Shown: piece by piece, positions 17,775-26,574 of the stretch
Layout: each line of letters begins with the position of its first letter
Numbering within the stretch: position 1 is the stretch's first letter
Assembly (NCBI RefSeq): GCF_001729785.1
Contig: NZ_CP017183.1
Coordinates: 4,030,001-4,094,000 of the forward strand
Direction: 5' to 3'
From: Enterobacter hormaechei subsp. xiangfangensis
Lineage (GTDB): Bacteria > Pseudomonadota > Gammaproteobacteria > Enterobacterales > Enterobacteriaceae
Length of the DNA stretch: 64,000 nucleotides
The notes under the pieces: model-generated
Seen by the model: the letters and a program-made list of their open reading frames with translations, nothing else
Database searches by the model: none
Told to the model about the DNA's origin: nothing
Translations under genes and position numbers: made by a program

Positions 17775-18811
17775 CACACAAGCGCCATACTCCCCACAAT
17801 CACTCCACTCAACGCCACCAGCCCCGCAGTCAGCCACAGCGCTTTCGCCGGGAATGATTTACGCAGCATGATAAGCGACGGCAGACTCACCGCCGGCAGC
17901 GTGATGAGCAGCGCCAGCGCTGGTGCGGTCCCCATACCGGCCATCATCATGGTCTGAATAATCGGGATCTCCGCCGCGGTTGGGATCACGAACAGGCAAC
18001 CGGCCACCGCCATCGCAATCACCCACATCAGCGTGTTGTCGATAGCGCCATCCGCATGCGGGAACAGCCAGACGCGCGCGGCCCCCAGCACCAGTACGGC
18101 CAGGATATAGACCGGAATGGTGCTCCAGAAAAGCTGCCACAGCGCTTTGCCCCAGCGAGCAAAGAAACTGCCCTGCGGCTCGCTGACGTCCAGCTCAACG
18201 GAAGCAGACCCGGCCTCGTTGTCTTTCACCAGGTGCTGCACCAGCGTAGCGACAAGCACCACCGTCAGCAGGCCAGCCGCCAGACGGATAAACGCGAAAT
18301 GCCAGCCGAGAACGAAGCCCATAAACACCAGCGTTGCCGGATTCAGCAGTGGGTTACCCATCCAGAAGGCAAGCGCGCCGCCCATCGACACGCGCTGTCG
18401 GCGCATACCCGCCGCCACCGGTGCGGCGCAGCAGGAACACATCATGCCCGGCAGGGAGAAAATCGTCCCCAGCAGCGTGCCCTGCAAGCGCGGCTGTCCC
18501 AGGGTTTTCACCAGCCAGTTACGCGGGATAAGTACCTGAATCAGCGAGCCCAGCAATACGCCCAATACCGCCGCTTTCCAGACGGCAAGAAAATAGACCA
18601 TTGCGTAATCCCACGCCGCGCGTAGCGGGCTGGAATCGGCCTGCGCGAGAATCGATTTACCGATGCTGTGGGTGTCGGCGGCGGTGAAGGCTTTACCGTA
18701 GTACGGCTGCCATTTCACATACCAGAGGCCAATGATGACCACGAGAAAGAAGAGTGCGGGCTTCCACCACTGAACAGGTGTTGCCGCCTGAGATGAAGAC
18801 TGACCAGTCAT
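17774..18811 (-). CDS. yraQ: YraQ, UPF0718/ArsP-type permease
   Basis: A 345-aa integral membrane protein with about eight to ten hydrophobic segments, of the permease family (Pfam PF03773) that includes ArsP. The family signature is seen in PGMMCSCCAAPVAAGMRR and WMGNPLLNPATLVFMG, and a second related glycine/proline motif is FVIPTAAEIPIIQTMMMAG. Substrate is unknown; ArsP members export organoarsenicals. It is convergent with dolP. Confidence 0.9.
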   Translation of the reverse strand: MTGQSSSQAATPVQWWKPALFFLVVIIGLWYVKWQPYYGKAFTAADTHSIGKSILAQADSSPLRAAWDYAMVYFLAVWKAAVLGVLLGSLIQVLIPRNWLVKTLGQPRLQGTLLGTIFSLPGMMCSCCAAPVAAGMRRQRVSMGGALAFWMGNPLLNPATLVFMGFVLGWHFAFIRLAAGLLTVVLVATLVQHLVKDNEAGSASVELDVSEPQGSFFARWGKALWQLFWSTIPVYILAVLVLGAARVWLFPHADGAIDNTLMWVIAMAVAGCLFVIPTAAEIPIIQTMMMAGMGTAPALALLITLPAVSLPSLIMLRKSFPAKALWLTAGLVALSGVIVGSMALV

Positions 18812-18851
18812 ACCATTCCCCGGAAGGTGTTATTTAATAAGCCGGGGAAGT

Positions 18852-19496
18852 TTACGCCTCGCCCTGCGCGATTTCACGCAGTTTTGCCGAAGGGATAATA
18901 TTAACCCCCTCCTGCGACGGAGCCAGCGCCTCTTTTAGCATCGCCAGCGCGACATCCCGCGCCTCGATGGACTTCCAGTTACCCGGCAGAATGCGAAACA
19001 GCGGAGCGAAAAAAGACTCGTTAAAACGACGTTCGTCACGGTGCCCCATCAGCATGGAAGGCCGCGCGATGGTCAGGCGCTCCCATTTCTGCGCGATTAA
19101 CGCCTCTTCCATTTTGCCCTTCACCTGGTTGTAAAAAAACGGCGAGCCTGCGTTCGCGCCGTGCGCGCTGACCACCAGGAAATGTTTTGCGCCCAGCTTT
19201 TTCGCCGTCAGGGCGGTATCCACCACCAGCGTGTAATCCGCATGGACAAAAGCTTCTTTACTGCCCGCTTCCCGTCGGGTGGTGCCAAGGCAGCAAAAGG
19301 CGATATCAATGGGATCCTGCACCTGCGCCAGCGCGTCGGTGAGCTGTGGATCGTGCGGGTTATAGACGCCGGTGATATCCAACAGCGGGCGACGCGTCGG
19401 GGCGGCGATATAATTGATATGCCGATCCTGGATCAGCAGCCGCAGCAGATGTCCACCCACCAGCCCGGTTGCGCCGGTAATCAGTACCTGACTCAT
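18852..19496 (-). CDS. yraR: YraR, NAD(P)-binding Rossmann-fold (atypical SDR) protein
   Basis: A 214-aa protein starting [19 protein letters not shown], with the G-x-x-G-x-x-G nucleotide-binding motif. The start at 19496 is preferred because of GGGGATAAG just upstream and agreement with E. coli YraR; further upstream in-frame starts lack support. [17 protein letters not shown] and [12 protein letters not shown] are conserved. It probably belongs to the HTATIP2-like branch of extended SDRs; the reaction is unknown. Confidence 0.92.
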   Translation of the reverse strand: MSQVLITGATGLVGGHLLRLLIQDRHINYIAAPTRRPLLDITGVYNPHDPQLTDALAQVQDPIDIAFCCLGTTRREAGSKEAFVHADYTLVVDTALTAKKLGAKHFLVVSAHGANAGSPFFYNQVKGKMEEALIAQKWERLTIARPSMLMGHRDERRFNESFFAPLFRILPGNWKSIEARDVALAMLKEALAPSQEGVNIIPSAKLREIAQGEA

Positions 19497-19624
19497 CTTA
19501 TCCCCTTTACAGAATTGTCCGTTTGCGTTCTGGGCCTGCTCTACCACACTTAAAAGTCTGTTACAGGTAAGTATTTACCACAAACGGGAAAAAAACAGTC
19601 TGAAGCGAAAACAACGGAGGAAGC

Positions 19625-20143
19625 ATGGGTAAAAAAATCGCAGTCTTGATTACCGACGAGTTTGAAGATTCAGAATTTACGTCGCCAGCAGAGGCATTCC
19701 GCAAGGCGGGCCACGAGGTGGTCACCATCGAGAAAGAAGCGGGTAAAACCGTGAAGGGCCATAAGGGCGAAGCCAGCGTGACCATTGACGAATCCATTGA
19801 TAACGTCAGCCCGTCGGATTTCGACGCCCTGCTGTTACCGGGCGGCCATTCACCGGATTCCCTGCGCGGAGACGAGCGTTTCGTCACCTTTACCCGTGAC
19901 TTCGTCGGCACCGGTAAACCGGTATTTGCCATTTGCCACGGTCCGCAGCTGCTGATCAGCGCCGAGGTGGTACGCGGGCGTAAGCTCACCGCGGTGAAGC
20001 CGATCGTTATCGATCTGAAAAACGCGGGAGCCGAGTTCTACGATCAGGAAGTGGTGAACGATAACGATCAGCTGATCACCAGCCGTACACCGGACGATCT
20101 GCCGGCGTTTAACCGTGAAGCGCTACGCCTGCTCGGCGCGTAA
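19625..20143 (+). CDS. yhbO: YhbO, DJ-1/PfpI-family stress protein
   Basis: A 172-aa DJ-1/PfpI member. The nucleophile elbow [10 protein letters not shown] contains Cys104, followed by the usual histidine, and the acidic partner lies near the N-terminus (DEFEDSEF). In E. coli it protects against oxidative, thermal and acid stress, and glyoxalase III or deglycase activity has been reported with debate. GGAGGAAGC precedes the ATG at 19625. Its last 21 bp overlap the end of yhbP on the opposite strand. Confidence 0.95.
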   Translation: MGKKIAVLITDEFEDSEFTSPAEAFRKAGHEVVTIEKEAGKTVKGHKGEASVTIDESIDNVSPSDFDALLLPGGHSPDSLRGDERFVTFTRDFVGTGKPVFAICHGPQLLISAEVVRGRKLTAVKPIVIDLKNAGAEFYDQEVVNDNDQLITSRTPDDLPAFNREALRLLGA

Positions 20144-20557
20144 CCAGTGCAGCTTTTTACCAAAGCCCAGGGTGTTGTCGGTAAATTTCAGCTCATCAAG
20201 GCGGATTTCCCACACCGGGGCTTTTAGCGCCGCAGCCACCGGGAAGCGGCGCGTATAGCGTTTACGTTGCGCGTCGCTCTCCTTCCCTTCCAGGCGACGA
20301 ATTTCACCTTTGAACTGGACCCCGCGGATCAGCGCAACAGTTTTAGGCTGACCGTTTACCGTACCTGCCACTTTTGCCTGCTGGCCCGTCATCTGCGCAT
20401 GCCGCGTTTTGTCTTCGCTCATTACGTAAAAGGCCACGCGCTCGGGATCGTAGTAATAAAAGGCATTTGCGCACCACATCTCCTCGTCTTTACAGACGCA
20501 CCAGGTCACGACATGCTGCTTTGCCAGCCAGCGGTTAATGGCGGCCAGTGTTTCCAT
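20123..20557 (-). CDS. yhbP: YhbP, UPF0306 (flavin-reductase-like/pyridoxamine oxidase-like fold)
   Basis: A 144-aa protein matching E. coli YhbP (147 aa): [31 protein letters not shown] at the N-terminus and a mid-section with [11 protein letters not shown]. The family has a split-barrel fold like FMN-binding proteins. No function is established. It is convergent and overlapping with yhbO; the start is divergent from yhbQ. Confidence 0.9.
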   Translation of the reverse strand: METLAAINRWLAKQHVVTWCVCKDEEMWCANAFYYYDPERVAFYVMSEDKTRHAQMTGQQAKVAGTVNGQPKTVALIRGVQFKGEIRRLEGKESDAQRKRYTRRFPVAAALKAPVWEIRLDELKFTDNTLGFGKKLHWLRAEQA

Positions 20558-20613
20558 TTTCGCTCTCTCTCATGCTATGGTGCGTTCACCTTAACATACT
20601 GAATCTGTTTACT

Positions 20614-20901
20614 GTGTGCTGGTTTCTCTATCTTGTCCGAACCGCTGATAACGCACTCTACACCGGGATCACTACCGATGTGGCACGGCGTTTTTTACAA
20701 CATCAAACGGGGAAAGGGGCGAAAGCACTACGGGGGAAAGGTGAACTTCAGTTAGCGTTTTCAGCCGCCGTGGGCGACAGATCCCTGGCGCTCAGGCTGG
20801 AATACCGCATCAAGCAGCTGACAAAGCGCCAGAAAGAGCGTCTCGTCAACGGGGACGGCTCTTTCGAGGCGCTACGCGAAAGCCTGCTTAAAAACGATTG
20901 A
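20614..20901 (+). CDS. yhbQ: YhbQ, GIY-YIG nuclease-superfamily protein
   Basis: A 95-aa GIY-YIG domain protein. [20 protein letters not shown] gives the LYL and YTGIT halves of the signature, and [34 protein letters not shown] and a C-terminal helix follow. The GTG at 20614 is chosen because it places the start two residues before the conserved WFLYL, as in E. coli. Starts further upstream add a stretch without family similarity, although no strong ribosome binding site precedes the GTG. Its last 14 bp overlap yhbS on the other strand. Confidence 0.85.
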   Translation: MCWFLYLVRTADNALYTGITTDVARRFLQHQTGKGAKALRGKGELQLAFSAAVGDRSLALRLEYRIKQLTKRQKERLVNGDGSFEALRESLLKND

Positions 20902-21391
20902 AATGATCGTGGTACTCCACCAGACCGGTAACGCCGTCGAGCGCATCATCTGCCAGATGATGCACCTGGAAAGATGTTTCCGTGCCCGGCCAGTGGCAGC
21001 GCAGATCGTATCTGGACGCTGGCTCAAAACCTAAACGTTCGTAGAACGCCGGATCGCCCAGAACGACGACAGCGGCATAGCCAAATTCATTCAGTGAATC
21101 CAGTCCTTCATAGACCAGCTGGCGCGCCAGGCCCTGGCCACGGTAGTTTTCATCCACCGCCAACGGCGCCATGCCGACCCACTGCAACTCTTCACCCTGC
21201 ACAATCACCGGGCTGAAGGCCACGTAGCCGACCACCTGCCCTTCATCGTCAGTGGCAACCAGGCCCAGCGTAATCAGGCCATCTTCGCGAAGATCGTGAA
21301 CCAGTTGGGCTTCGGCGTCGCCTGCAAAAGAGCGGCGTAACAACGCATCGATACCCGGCGCATCAATCCCAATTTCGACTCGAATCAGCAT
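20888..21391 (-). CDS. yhbS: YhbS, GNAT-family N-acetyltransferase
   Basis: A 167-aa GNAT acetyltransferase. [19 protein letters not shown] and the acetyl-CoA loop [19 protein letters not shown] are seen, followed by [19 protein letters not shown]. The substrate is unknown. It starts 7 bp inside the end of the upstream ubiT gene, so both are probably translated from one message. Confidence 0.93.
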   Translation of the reverse strand: MLIRVEIGIDAPGIDALLRRSFAGDAEAQLVHDLREDGLITLGLVATDDEGQVVGYVAFSPVIVQGEELQWVGMAPLAVDENYRGQGLARQLVYEGLDSLNEFGYAAVVVLGDPAFYERLGFEPASRYDLRCHWPGTETSFQVHHLADDALDGVTGLVEYHDHFNRF

Positions 21392-21909
21392 GGTTCACCT
21401 ACTGAAGTGTGTTTACTGTCCGGCGGGGTTTTTAGCCCGGCCTCAACGAAATCTGCCATTTGCATCAACATCATACGCAGCGCTTTCGGCATCTGCTCCA
21501 GCTCAATGGCATCCATTAAATTTTTGACGTACAGACCGAGCTCCGTGTCGCCTTCAATCACCAGACGACGCTGGAAGAAGAGGGTGTCCGGATCCTGTTT
21601 GCGCGCGGCGATCATCAGCAGATCGCTGGCATCCGCGCTAAAGCTGACATCCGCCTCGGCGGTTTCACGGACGATAAGCCGATCGTTCTCAACGGAAGTA
21701 AACCAGCGCAACCCGATATCGCGCACTTCAATCTTTAACCAGCGGCCTTCCAGAAACTCCAGCTCACCGTCCTGTAGCGCCTGGCGGAACTGCCAGCTCA
21801 GTACCTGTTCCAGCACCTGGCGTTTAAGCGCGAACGGCGCCAGTTTTACCGGCACGCTCAGCATTGATGGACCAAATTGTACGAGACGTGAACGCAGTTT
21901 ATCCAGCAC
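21385..21909 (-). CDS. ubiT: UbiT (YhbT), SCP2-domain lipid-binding protein for O2-independent ubiquinone synthesis
   Basis: A 174-aa protein with an SCP2 lipid-binding domain: residues about 45-140, including EFLEGRWLKIEVRDIGLRW, VSFSADASDLLMIAARKQDPDTLFFQRRL and IEGDTELGLYVKNLMDAIE. In E. coli UbiT, with the hydroxylases UbiU and UbiV, is required for ubiquinone synthesis without oxygen. The gene is divergent from ubiUV across 221 bp, as expected. It overlaps yhbS by 7 bp. Confidence 0.95.
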   Translation of the reverse strand: MLDKLRSRLVQFGPSMLSVPVKLAPFALKRQVLEQVLSWQFRQALQDGELEFLEGRWLKIEVRDIGLRWFTSVENDRLIVRETAEADVSFSADASDLLMIAARKQDPDTLFFQRRLVIEGDTELGLYVKNLMDAIELEQMPKALRMMLMQMADFVEAGLKTPPDSKHTSVGEPC

Positions 21910-22099
21910 GAGCTTTACTCCCTGATAGCTATAGTCCTGCTATTTTGCCATATCCCGACAAGAAGATAGCGGCGTAAATCAACAAACCGTTGTCCGGTGT
22001 ACCTCATTATTGGTGCCATCAATACGCCATTAGCTGCCTTAAATCAAAAATTGTCGCGTATGGGTTAATTAAAATCCCAGCTCGTTAACATTTTTTACG

Positions 22100-22125
22100 A
22101 TCCCTGCGATCGACAACATCGGGAT
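22100..22125 (+). promoter_or_regulatory. Small hairpin covering the ubiU ribosome binding site
   Basis: ATCC at 22100-22103 and CGAT at 22107-22110 can pair with ATCG at 22118-22121 and GGAT at 22122-22125 (8 bp with a 3-nt bulge, 7-nt loop). The GGGAT in the 3' arm is the only SD-like sequence before the ubiU ATG at 22131. A role in translation control is inference. Confidence 0.35.
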
Positions 22126-22130
22126 AAATT

Positions 22131-23126
22131 ATGGAGCTGCTCTGCCCTGCCGGAAACCTTCCGGCGCTTAAGGCGGCCATCGAAAATGGGGCCGATGCGG
22201 TCTATATCGGGCTGAAAGATGATACCAACGCCCGCCATTTTGCGGGTCTTAACTTTACGGAGAAAAAGCTTCAGGAAGCCGTTAACTTCGTTCACCAGCA
22301 CCGGCGCAAACTGCACATCGCCATCAATACCTTTGCCCATCCTGATGGCTATGCCCGCTGGCAGCGCGCCGTGGATATGGCGGCCCAGCTGGGCGCCGAT
22401 GCGCTGATCCTGGCCGACCTCGCCATGCTTGAGTATGCGGCAGAACGTTATCCGCATATTGAGCGCCACGTCTCTGTTCAGGCATCGGCCACCAATGAAG
22501 AGGCCGTGCGTTTTTATCATCGACACTTTGACGTAGCCCGCGTGGTGCTGCCGCGCGTGCTCTCTATTCATCAGGTTAAGCAACTGGCGCGCGTCACGCC
22601 AGTGCCGCTGGAGGTTTTTGCCTTCGGCAGCCTGTGCATCATGGCTGAAGGCCGCTGCTATCTTTCTTCCTATCTCACCGGGGAATCGCCAAATACCGTC
22701 GGCGCCTGCTCGCCTGCCCGCTTCGTTCGCTGGCAGCAAACACCGCAGGGACTGGAGTCACGCCTGAATGACGTGTTAATTGACCGCTATCAGGACGGTG
22801 AAAACGCGGGGTATCCGACACTGTGCAAAGGCCGATATCTGGTGGACGGCGAGCGCTACCACGCGCTGGAGGAGCCCACCAGCCTCAACACGCTGGAACT
22901 GCTGCCAGAGCTGCTGGCCGCCAATATTGCCTCGGTGAAAATCGAAGGCCGCCAGCGCAGCCCGGCCTACGTGAGCCAGGTGGCAAAGGTGTGGCGTCAG
23001 GCCATCGACCGCTGCATGGCGGACCCGCAAAACTACGCTCCGCAGGCGGCATGGATGGAGACGCTCGGCGCGATGTCCGAAGGCACCCAAACCACGCTCG
23101 GCGCGTATCACCGTAAATGGCAGTGA
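22131..23126 (+). CDS. ubiU: UbiU (YhbU), U32-family Fe-S subunit of the O2-independent ubiquinone hydroxylase
   Basis: A 331-aa peptidase U32-family protein starting MELLCPAGNLPALKAAIE. Cys169 and Cys176 (GSLCIMAEGRC), Cys193 (GACSP) and a cysteine in TLCKGRYLV correspond to the [4Fe-4S] ligands known in E. coli UbiU. UbiU and UbiV form a heterodimer that hydroxylates the ubiquinone ring with prephenate as the oxygen donor. It is followed 7 bp later by ubiV. Confidence 0.96.
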   Translation: MELLCPAGNLPALKAAIENGADAVYIGLKDDTNARHFAGLNFTEKKLQEAVNFVHQHRRKLHIAINTFAHPDGYARWQRAVDMAAQLGADALILADLAMLEYAAERYPHIERHVSVQASATNEEAVRFYHRHFDVARVVLPRVLSIHQVKQLARVTPVPLEVFAFGSLCIMAEGRCYLSSYLTGESPNTVGACSPARFVRWQQTPQGLESRLNDVLIDRYQDGENAGYPTLCKGRYLVDGERYHALEEPTSLNTLELLPELLAANIASVKIEGRQRSPAYVSQVAKVWRQAIDRCMADPQNYAPQAAWMETLGAMSEGTQTTLGAYHRKWQ

Positions 23127-23133
23127 GAAAATC

Positions 23134-24012
23134 ATGAAATATTCATTAGGGCCGGTGCTTTACTACTGGTCAAAAGAGACGCTGGAAGATTTTTACCAGC
23201 AGGCCGCTATCAGCAGCGCCGATGTGATTTACCTCGGCGAAGCGGTGTGCAGCAAGCGCCGCGCCACCAAAGTGGGCGACTGGCTGGATATGGCGAAAAG
23301 CCTGGCCGGCAGCGGCAAGCAGGTGGTGCTCTCGACGCTGGCGCTGGTGCAGGCGTCCTCTGAACTGGGCGAGCTGAAGCGCTACGTCGAAAACGGTGAG
23401 TTCCTGCTGGAGGCGAGCGACCTGGGCGTGGTGAACATGTGCGCCGAACGTAAGCTGCCGTTTGTCGCCGGACATGCCCTGAACTGCTATAACGCCGTGA
23501 CCCTGCGCCTGCTGCTCAAACAGGGGATGACCCGCTGGTGCATGCCGGTTGAACTCTCCCGCGACTGGCTGGCCAACCTGCTTACACAGTGCGAAGAGCT
23601 GGGCATTCGCAACAAGTTTGAAGTGGAAGTTCTGAGCTATGGGCATCTGCCGCTGGCCTACTCTGCCCGCTGCTTCACCGCACGTTCCGAAGATCGTCCG
23701 AAAGACGAGTGCGAAACCTGCTGCATTAAGTACCCGAACGGACGCAGCATGCTGTCGCAGGAGAATCAGCAGGTGTTTGTTCTTAACGGCATTCAGACCA
23801 TGAGCGGTTACGTCTATAACCTCGGCAACGAACTGGCGTCAATGCACGGGCTGGTGGATATGGTGCGTCTTTCGCCGCTGGATACCGGCGTATTCGCCAT
23901 GCTGGACGCCTTCCGCGCCAACGAAAACGGCGCCTCGCCGCTGCCGTTGACCGCAAACAGCGACTGCAACGGTTACTGGCGACGTCTCGCCGGGCTGGAA
24001 TTGCAGGCGTAA
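23134..24012 (+). CDS. ubiV: UbiV (YhbV), partner Fe-S subunit of UbiU
   Basis: A 292-aa U32-family protein. Cys39 (GEAVCSKRR) and the later cluster ARCFTARSEDRPKDECETCC provide the four Fe-S cysteines expected from E. coli UbiV. It forms a heterodimer with UbiU in anaerobic ubiquinone synthesis. The stop at 24010-24012 is followed after four bases by a large hairpin that fills the gap to yhbW. Confidence 0.96.
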   Translation: MKYSLGPVLYYWSKETLEDFYQQAAISSADVIYLGEAVCSKRRATKVGDWLDMAKSLAGSGKQVVLSTLALVQASSELGELKRYVENGEFLLEASDLGVVNMCAERKLPFVAGHALNCYNAVTLRLLLKQGMTRWCMPVELSRDWLANLLTQCEELGIRNKFEVEVLSYGHLPLAYSARCFTARSEDRPKDECETCCIKYPNGRSMLSQENQQVFVLNGIQTMSGYVYNLGNELASMHGLVDMVRLSPLDTGVFAMLDAFRANENGASPLPLTANSDCNGYWRRLAGLELQA

Positions 24013-24016
24013 AAAA

Positions 24017-24087
24017 AGCTCACTTTGTTAACAACGGTTATCATTTTTTAATGCAGTATTAAAGATTGACCGTCGACAAAGTGAGCT
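24017..24087. promoter_or_regulatory. 71-nt three-tier imperfect hairpin filling the ubiV-yhbW gap
   Basis: AGCTCACTTTGT (24017-24028) is a perfect inverted repeat of ACAAAGTGAGCT (24076-24087). Inside, ACGGTTA (24034-24040) pairs with TGACCGT (24067-24073), one G-U included, and TTTTTAAT (24045-24052) pairs with ATTAAAGA (24058-24065) around a 5-nt loop. On the plus strand the 3' arm contains GTGAG, the only SD-like sequence for yhbW (ATG at 24091). On the minus strand the structure is followed by seven T, like an intrinsic terminator. Either a translation-controlling leader, a terminator of an antisense RNA, or a small RNA itself is possible. Confidence 0.65.
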
Positions 24088-24090
24088 GTT

Positions 24091-25098
24091 ATGACTGACA
24101 AAACCATTCCGTTTTCGGTGCTGGATCTGGCGCCGATCCCACAAGGCTCCTCGGCCAGAGAAGCCTTCACGCACTCTCTCGATCTTGCTCAGCTTGCCGA
24201 AAAGCGCGGCTATCATCGCTACTGGCTGGCGGAGCACCACAATATGGTGGGCATCGCCAGCGCCGCCACCTCGGTGCTGATTGGCTATCTGGCGGCGAAT
24301 ACCACCACACTGCACCTGGGCTCCGGCGGCGTGATGCTGCCAAACCACGCCCCGCTGGTGATTGCTGAGCAGTTCGGGACGCTGAATACCCTCTATCCGG
24401 GCCGTATTGATCTAGGGCTTGGCCGCGCGCCGGGCAGCGACCAGCCGACCATGCGCGCCCTGCGTCGCCATATGAGCGGCGATATCGATAACTTCCCGCG
24501 CGATGTGGCGGAGCTGGTGGACTGGTTTGACGCGCGGGATCCGAACCCGCACGTGCGTCCTGTGCCGGGGTACGGGGAAAAGATCCCGGTATGGCTGTTA
24601 GGCTCAAGTCTGTACAGCGCGCAGCTCGCCGCCCAGTTGGGGCTGCCGTTTGCGTTTGCCTCGCATTTCGCACCGGATATGCTGCATCAGGCGCTGCATC
24701 TCTACCGCACGCACTTCAAACCGTCCGAGCGTCTGGAGAAACCGTACGCGATGGTCTGTATCAATATCATTGCCGCCGACAGCAACCGCGACGCGGAATT
24801 CCTGTTCACCTCCATGCAGCAGGCGTTTGTGAAGCTGCGTCGCGGTGAGACGGGCCAGTTGCCGCCGCCAGTAGAGAATATGCATCAGCTGTGGTCGGCC
24901 TCCGAGCAGTATGGCGTGCAGCAGGCTCTGAGTATGTCGCTGGTAGGTGATAAGGCGAAAGTGCGTCACGGGCTGGAGTCGGTGCTGCGTGAAACCCAGG
25001 CGGATGAGATTATGGTTAACGGCCAGATTTTCGATCACCAGGCGCGTCTGCATTCGTTTGATTTGGCAATGCAGGTGAAAGAGGAGTTGGTGGGGTAG
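24091..25098 (+). CDS. yhbW: YhbW, luciferase-like flavin-dependent monooxygenase family
   Basis: A 335-aa bacterial-luciferase-like protein: [11 protein letters not shown] at residues about 44-54, [37 protein letters not shown] and [17 protein letters not shown]. These place it in the group of LLM-class oxidoreductases close to E. coli YhbW. Substrate and reaction are unknown. Its start codon is directly behind the strong hairpin at 24017-24087, which may control its translation. Confidence 0.92.
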   Translation: MTDKTIPFSVLDLAPIPQGSSAREAFTHSLDLAQLAEKRGYHRYWLAEHHNMVGIASAATSVLIGYLAANTTTLHLGSGGVMLPNHAPLVIAEQFGTLNTLYPGRIDLGLGRAPGSDQPTMRALRRHMSGDIDNFPRDVAELVDWFDARDPNPHVRPVPGYGEKIPVWLLGSSLYSAQLAAQLGLPFAFASHFAPDMLHQALHLYRTHFKPSERLEKPYAMVCINIIAADSNRDAEFLFTSMQQAFVKLRRGETGQLPPPVENMHQLWSASEQYGVQQALSMSLVGDKAKVRHGLESVLRETQADEIMVNGQIFDHQARLHSFDLAMQVKEELVG

Positions 25099-25108
25099 TT
25101 TTTTGCTA

Positions 25109-25181
25109 TGCCCGGTGGCGCTTCGCTTACCGGGCCTACGGGATCGCGTAGGCCGGATAAGGCGTAGCCGCCATCCGGCAC
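25109..25181. repeat. BIME: two REP palindromes in opposite orientation
   Basis: TGCCCGGTGGCGCTTCGC with TTACCGGGCCTACG is followed by GTAGGCCGGATAAGGCG with GCCGCCATCCGGCA, a typical pair of inverted REP units. It lies between the convergent genes yhbW and mtr and could act as a bidirectional terminator or mRNA stabiliser. Confidence 0.85.
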
Positions 25182-25187
25182 AAAAAC

Positions 25188-26432
25188 TTACTGATATACC
25201 GGCAACAGGTTAAAACTCGACAGCACGTGGACCACCGCGTTGCCGATACCAAATACCAGAATCAGCGCAATCATCGGCTTTCCGCCCCAGACGCGGAATT
25301 TCGGGCTGCCGAAGCGCTTACGTGATTTGCGCGCCAGCAGCGCCGGTACAATCGCCGCCCAGATGGTGGCCGCCAGTCCCGCATAGCCGATGGCGTACAG
25401 GAAACCGTTCGGCCACAGCAGGCCGCCCACAATCGGCGGCAGGAAGGTCAACAGCGCCGTTTTGAAGCGCCCCGTCGCAGAGTCATCAAAACCAAACAGA
25501 TCCGCCAGGTAGTCAAACAGGCCCAGCGTCACGCCGAGGAATGAACTCGCCACCGCAAAGTTCGAGAAGACCACCAGAAGCAGATCCAGGCTGCGGCTGT
25601 TCAGCACGCCGCCCAGCGCCTGTACCAGCACATCAATGTTACCGCCCTTCTGCGCAATGCCGATAAATTCCGGACGCGGGATGTTACCCATCGTCCCCAG
25701 CAGCCAGATCACATACAGCGCCAGCGCCAGCAGCGTGCCGTAAACCAGGCATTTCACGATGGTGCGCGGATCCTTGCCGTAGTACTTCATCAGGCTCGGT
25801 ACGTTACCGTGGTAGCCAAACGACGCCAGACAGAACGGCAGGGTCATCAGCAGGTACGGCGTATAAGAGGTGTTCGTTTCGGCAACGTTAAACAGCGTGG
25901 CCGGCGTGACGTGCCCCAGCAGGCTGCCGAAGGTAAGAAAGAAGGTGATGACCTTTGCGCCCAGCACGATTGCCGTCATGCGGCTGACCGCTTTGGTGCT
26001 CATCCAGACGATAAACGCCACGCCCAGCGCGAAGCAGAGACCCGCCAGACGCGCCGGAACGTTCAGCGACATCTCTGAGAAGGTGTGATGCAGAATCGAC
26101 CCGCTCGCTGAAATGTACGCGTAGGTCAGGATATAGAGTACAAACGCGATGGACAGCCCGTTCACCAGGTTCCAGCCTTTGCCCAACAGATCCCGGGTGA
26201 GGGTGTCGAAGCTGGAGCCAATGCGGTAGTTCAGGTTTGCTTCAAGGATCATCAGCCCGGAATGGAGCATGCAGAACCAGGTGAAAACCAGCGCCGCCAG
26301 CGACCAGAAGAACCACGCACCGGACATGACCACAGGCAGGGAAAACATCCCGGCACCAATGATGGTTCCGCCGATGATCACCACGCCGCCAAGCAGCGAA
26401 GGTGACGTTTGGGTGGTGGTTAGTGTTGCCAT
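25188..26432 (-). CDS. mtr: Mtr, high-affinity tryptophan permease
   Basis: A 414-aa inner-membrane protein of the aromatic amino-acid (HAAP) transporter family with about eleven membrane helices. It begins [33 protein letters not shown]; the [13 protein letters not shown] motif of helix 1 is diagnostic. [22 protein letters not shown] is also conserved. It imports tryptophan with proton symport. A TrpR operator lies about 50-70 bp upstream of the start. Length equals E. coli Mtr (414 aa). Confidence 0.95.
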   Translation of the reverse strand: MATLTTTQTSPSLLGGVVIIGGTIIGAGMFSLPVVMSGAWFFWSLAALVFTWFCMLHSGLMILEANLNYRIGSSFDTLTRDLLGKGWNLVNGLSIAFVLYILTYAYISASGSILHHTFSEMSLNVPARLAGLCFALGVAFIVWMSTKAVSRMTAIVLGAKVITFFLTFGSLLGHVTPATLFNVAETNTSYTPYLLMTLPFCLASFGYHGNVPSLMKYYGKDPRTIVKCLVYGTLLALALYVIWLLGTMGNIPRPEFIGIAQKGGNIDVLVQALGGVLNSRSLDLLLVVFSNFAVASSFLGVTLGLFDYLADLFGFDDSATGRFKTALLTFLPPIVGGLLWPNGFLYAIGYAGLAATIWAAIVPALLARKSRKRFGSPKFRVWGGKPMIALILVFGIGNAVVHVLSSFNLLPVYQ

Positions 26433-26484
26433 GCGGCCTTATCTCCAGTGAAAAATGTGGTTCTGCATTTTAGTGTGTTGCACT

Positions 26485-26502
26485 GTACCAGTACAAGAGT
26501 AC
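26485..26502 (-). promoter_or_regulatory. TrpR operator at the mtr promoter
   Basis: Read on the minus strand the site is GTACTCTTGTACTGGTAC, close to the E. coli mtr TrpR operator as I remember it (GTACTCGTGTACTGGTAC) and to the TrpR consensus half-site GTACTnGT. It lies 53-70 bp upstream of the mtr start, where it would cover the promoter. Confidence 0.8.
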
Positions 26503-26511
26503 AAAAGGAAT

Positions 26512-26542
26512 AAAAAAAGCCCCGATAGCGACTATCGGGGCT
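26512..26542 (-). terminator. Rho-independent terminator of the deaD transcript
   Basis: On the minus strand AGCCCCGATAG (26542-26532) and CTATCGGGGCT (26528-26518) form an 11-bp perfect stem with a 3-nt loop, followed by seven T. It lies about 33 bp beyond the deaD stop and just upstream of the mtr promoter. Confidence 0.93.
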
Positions 26543-26574
26543 GTATATTTTACTTTACGTCAGAAGCGAAAGGC

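Noticed and set aside
22011-22023. TTGGTGCCATCAA as an FNR site between ubiT and ubiU
   Set aside because: FNR needs TTGAT-N4-ATCAA; here the spacing is one base short and one half-site base differs. FNR control of ubiUV is plausible but not supported by this site.
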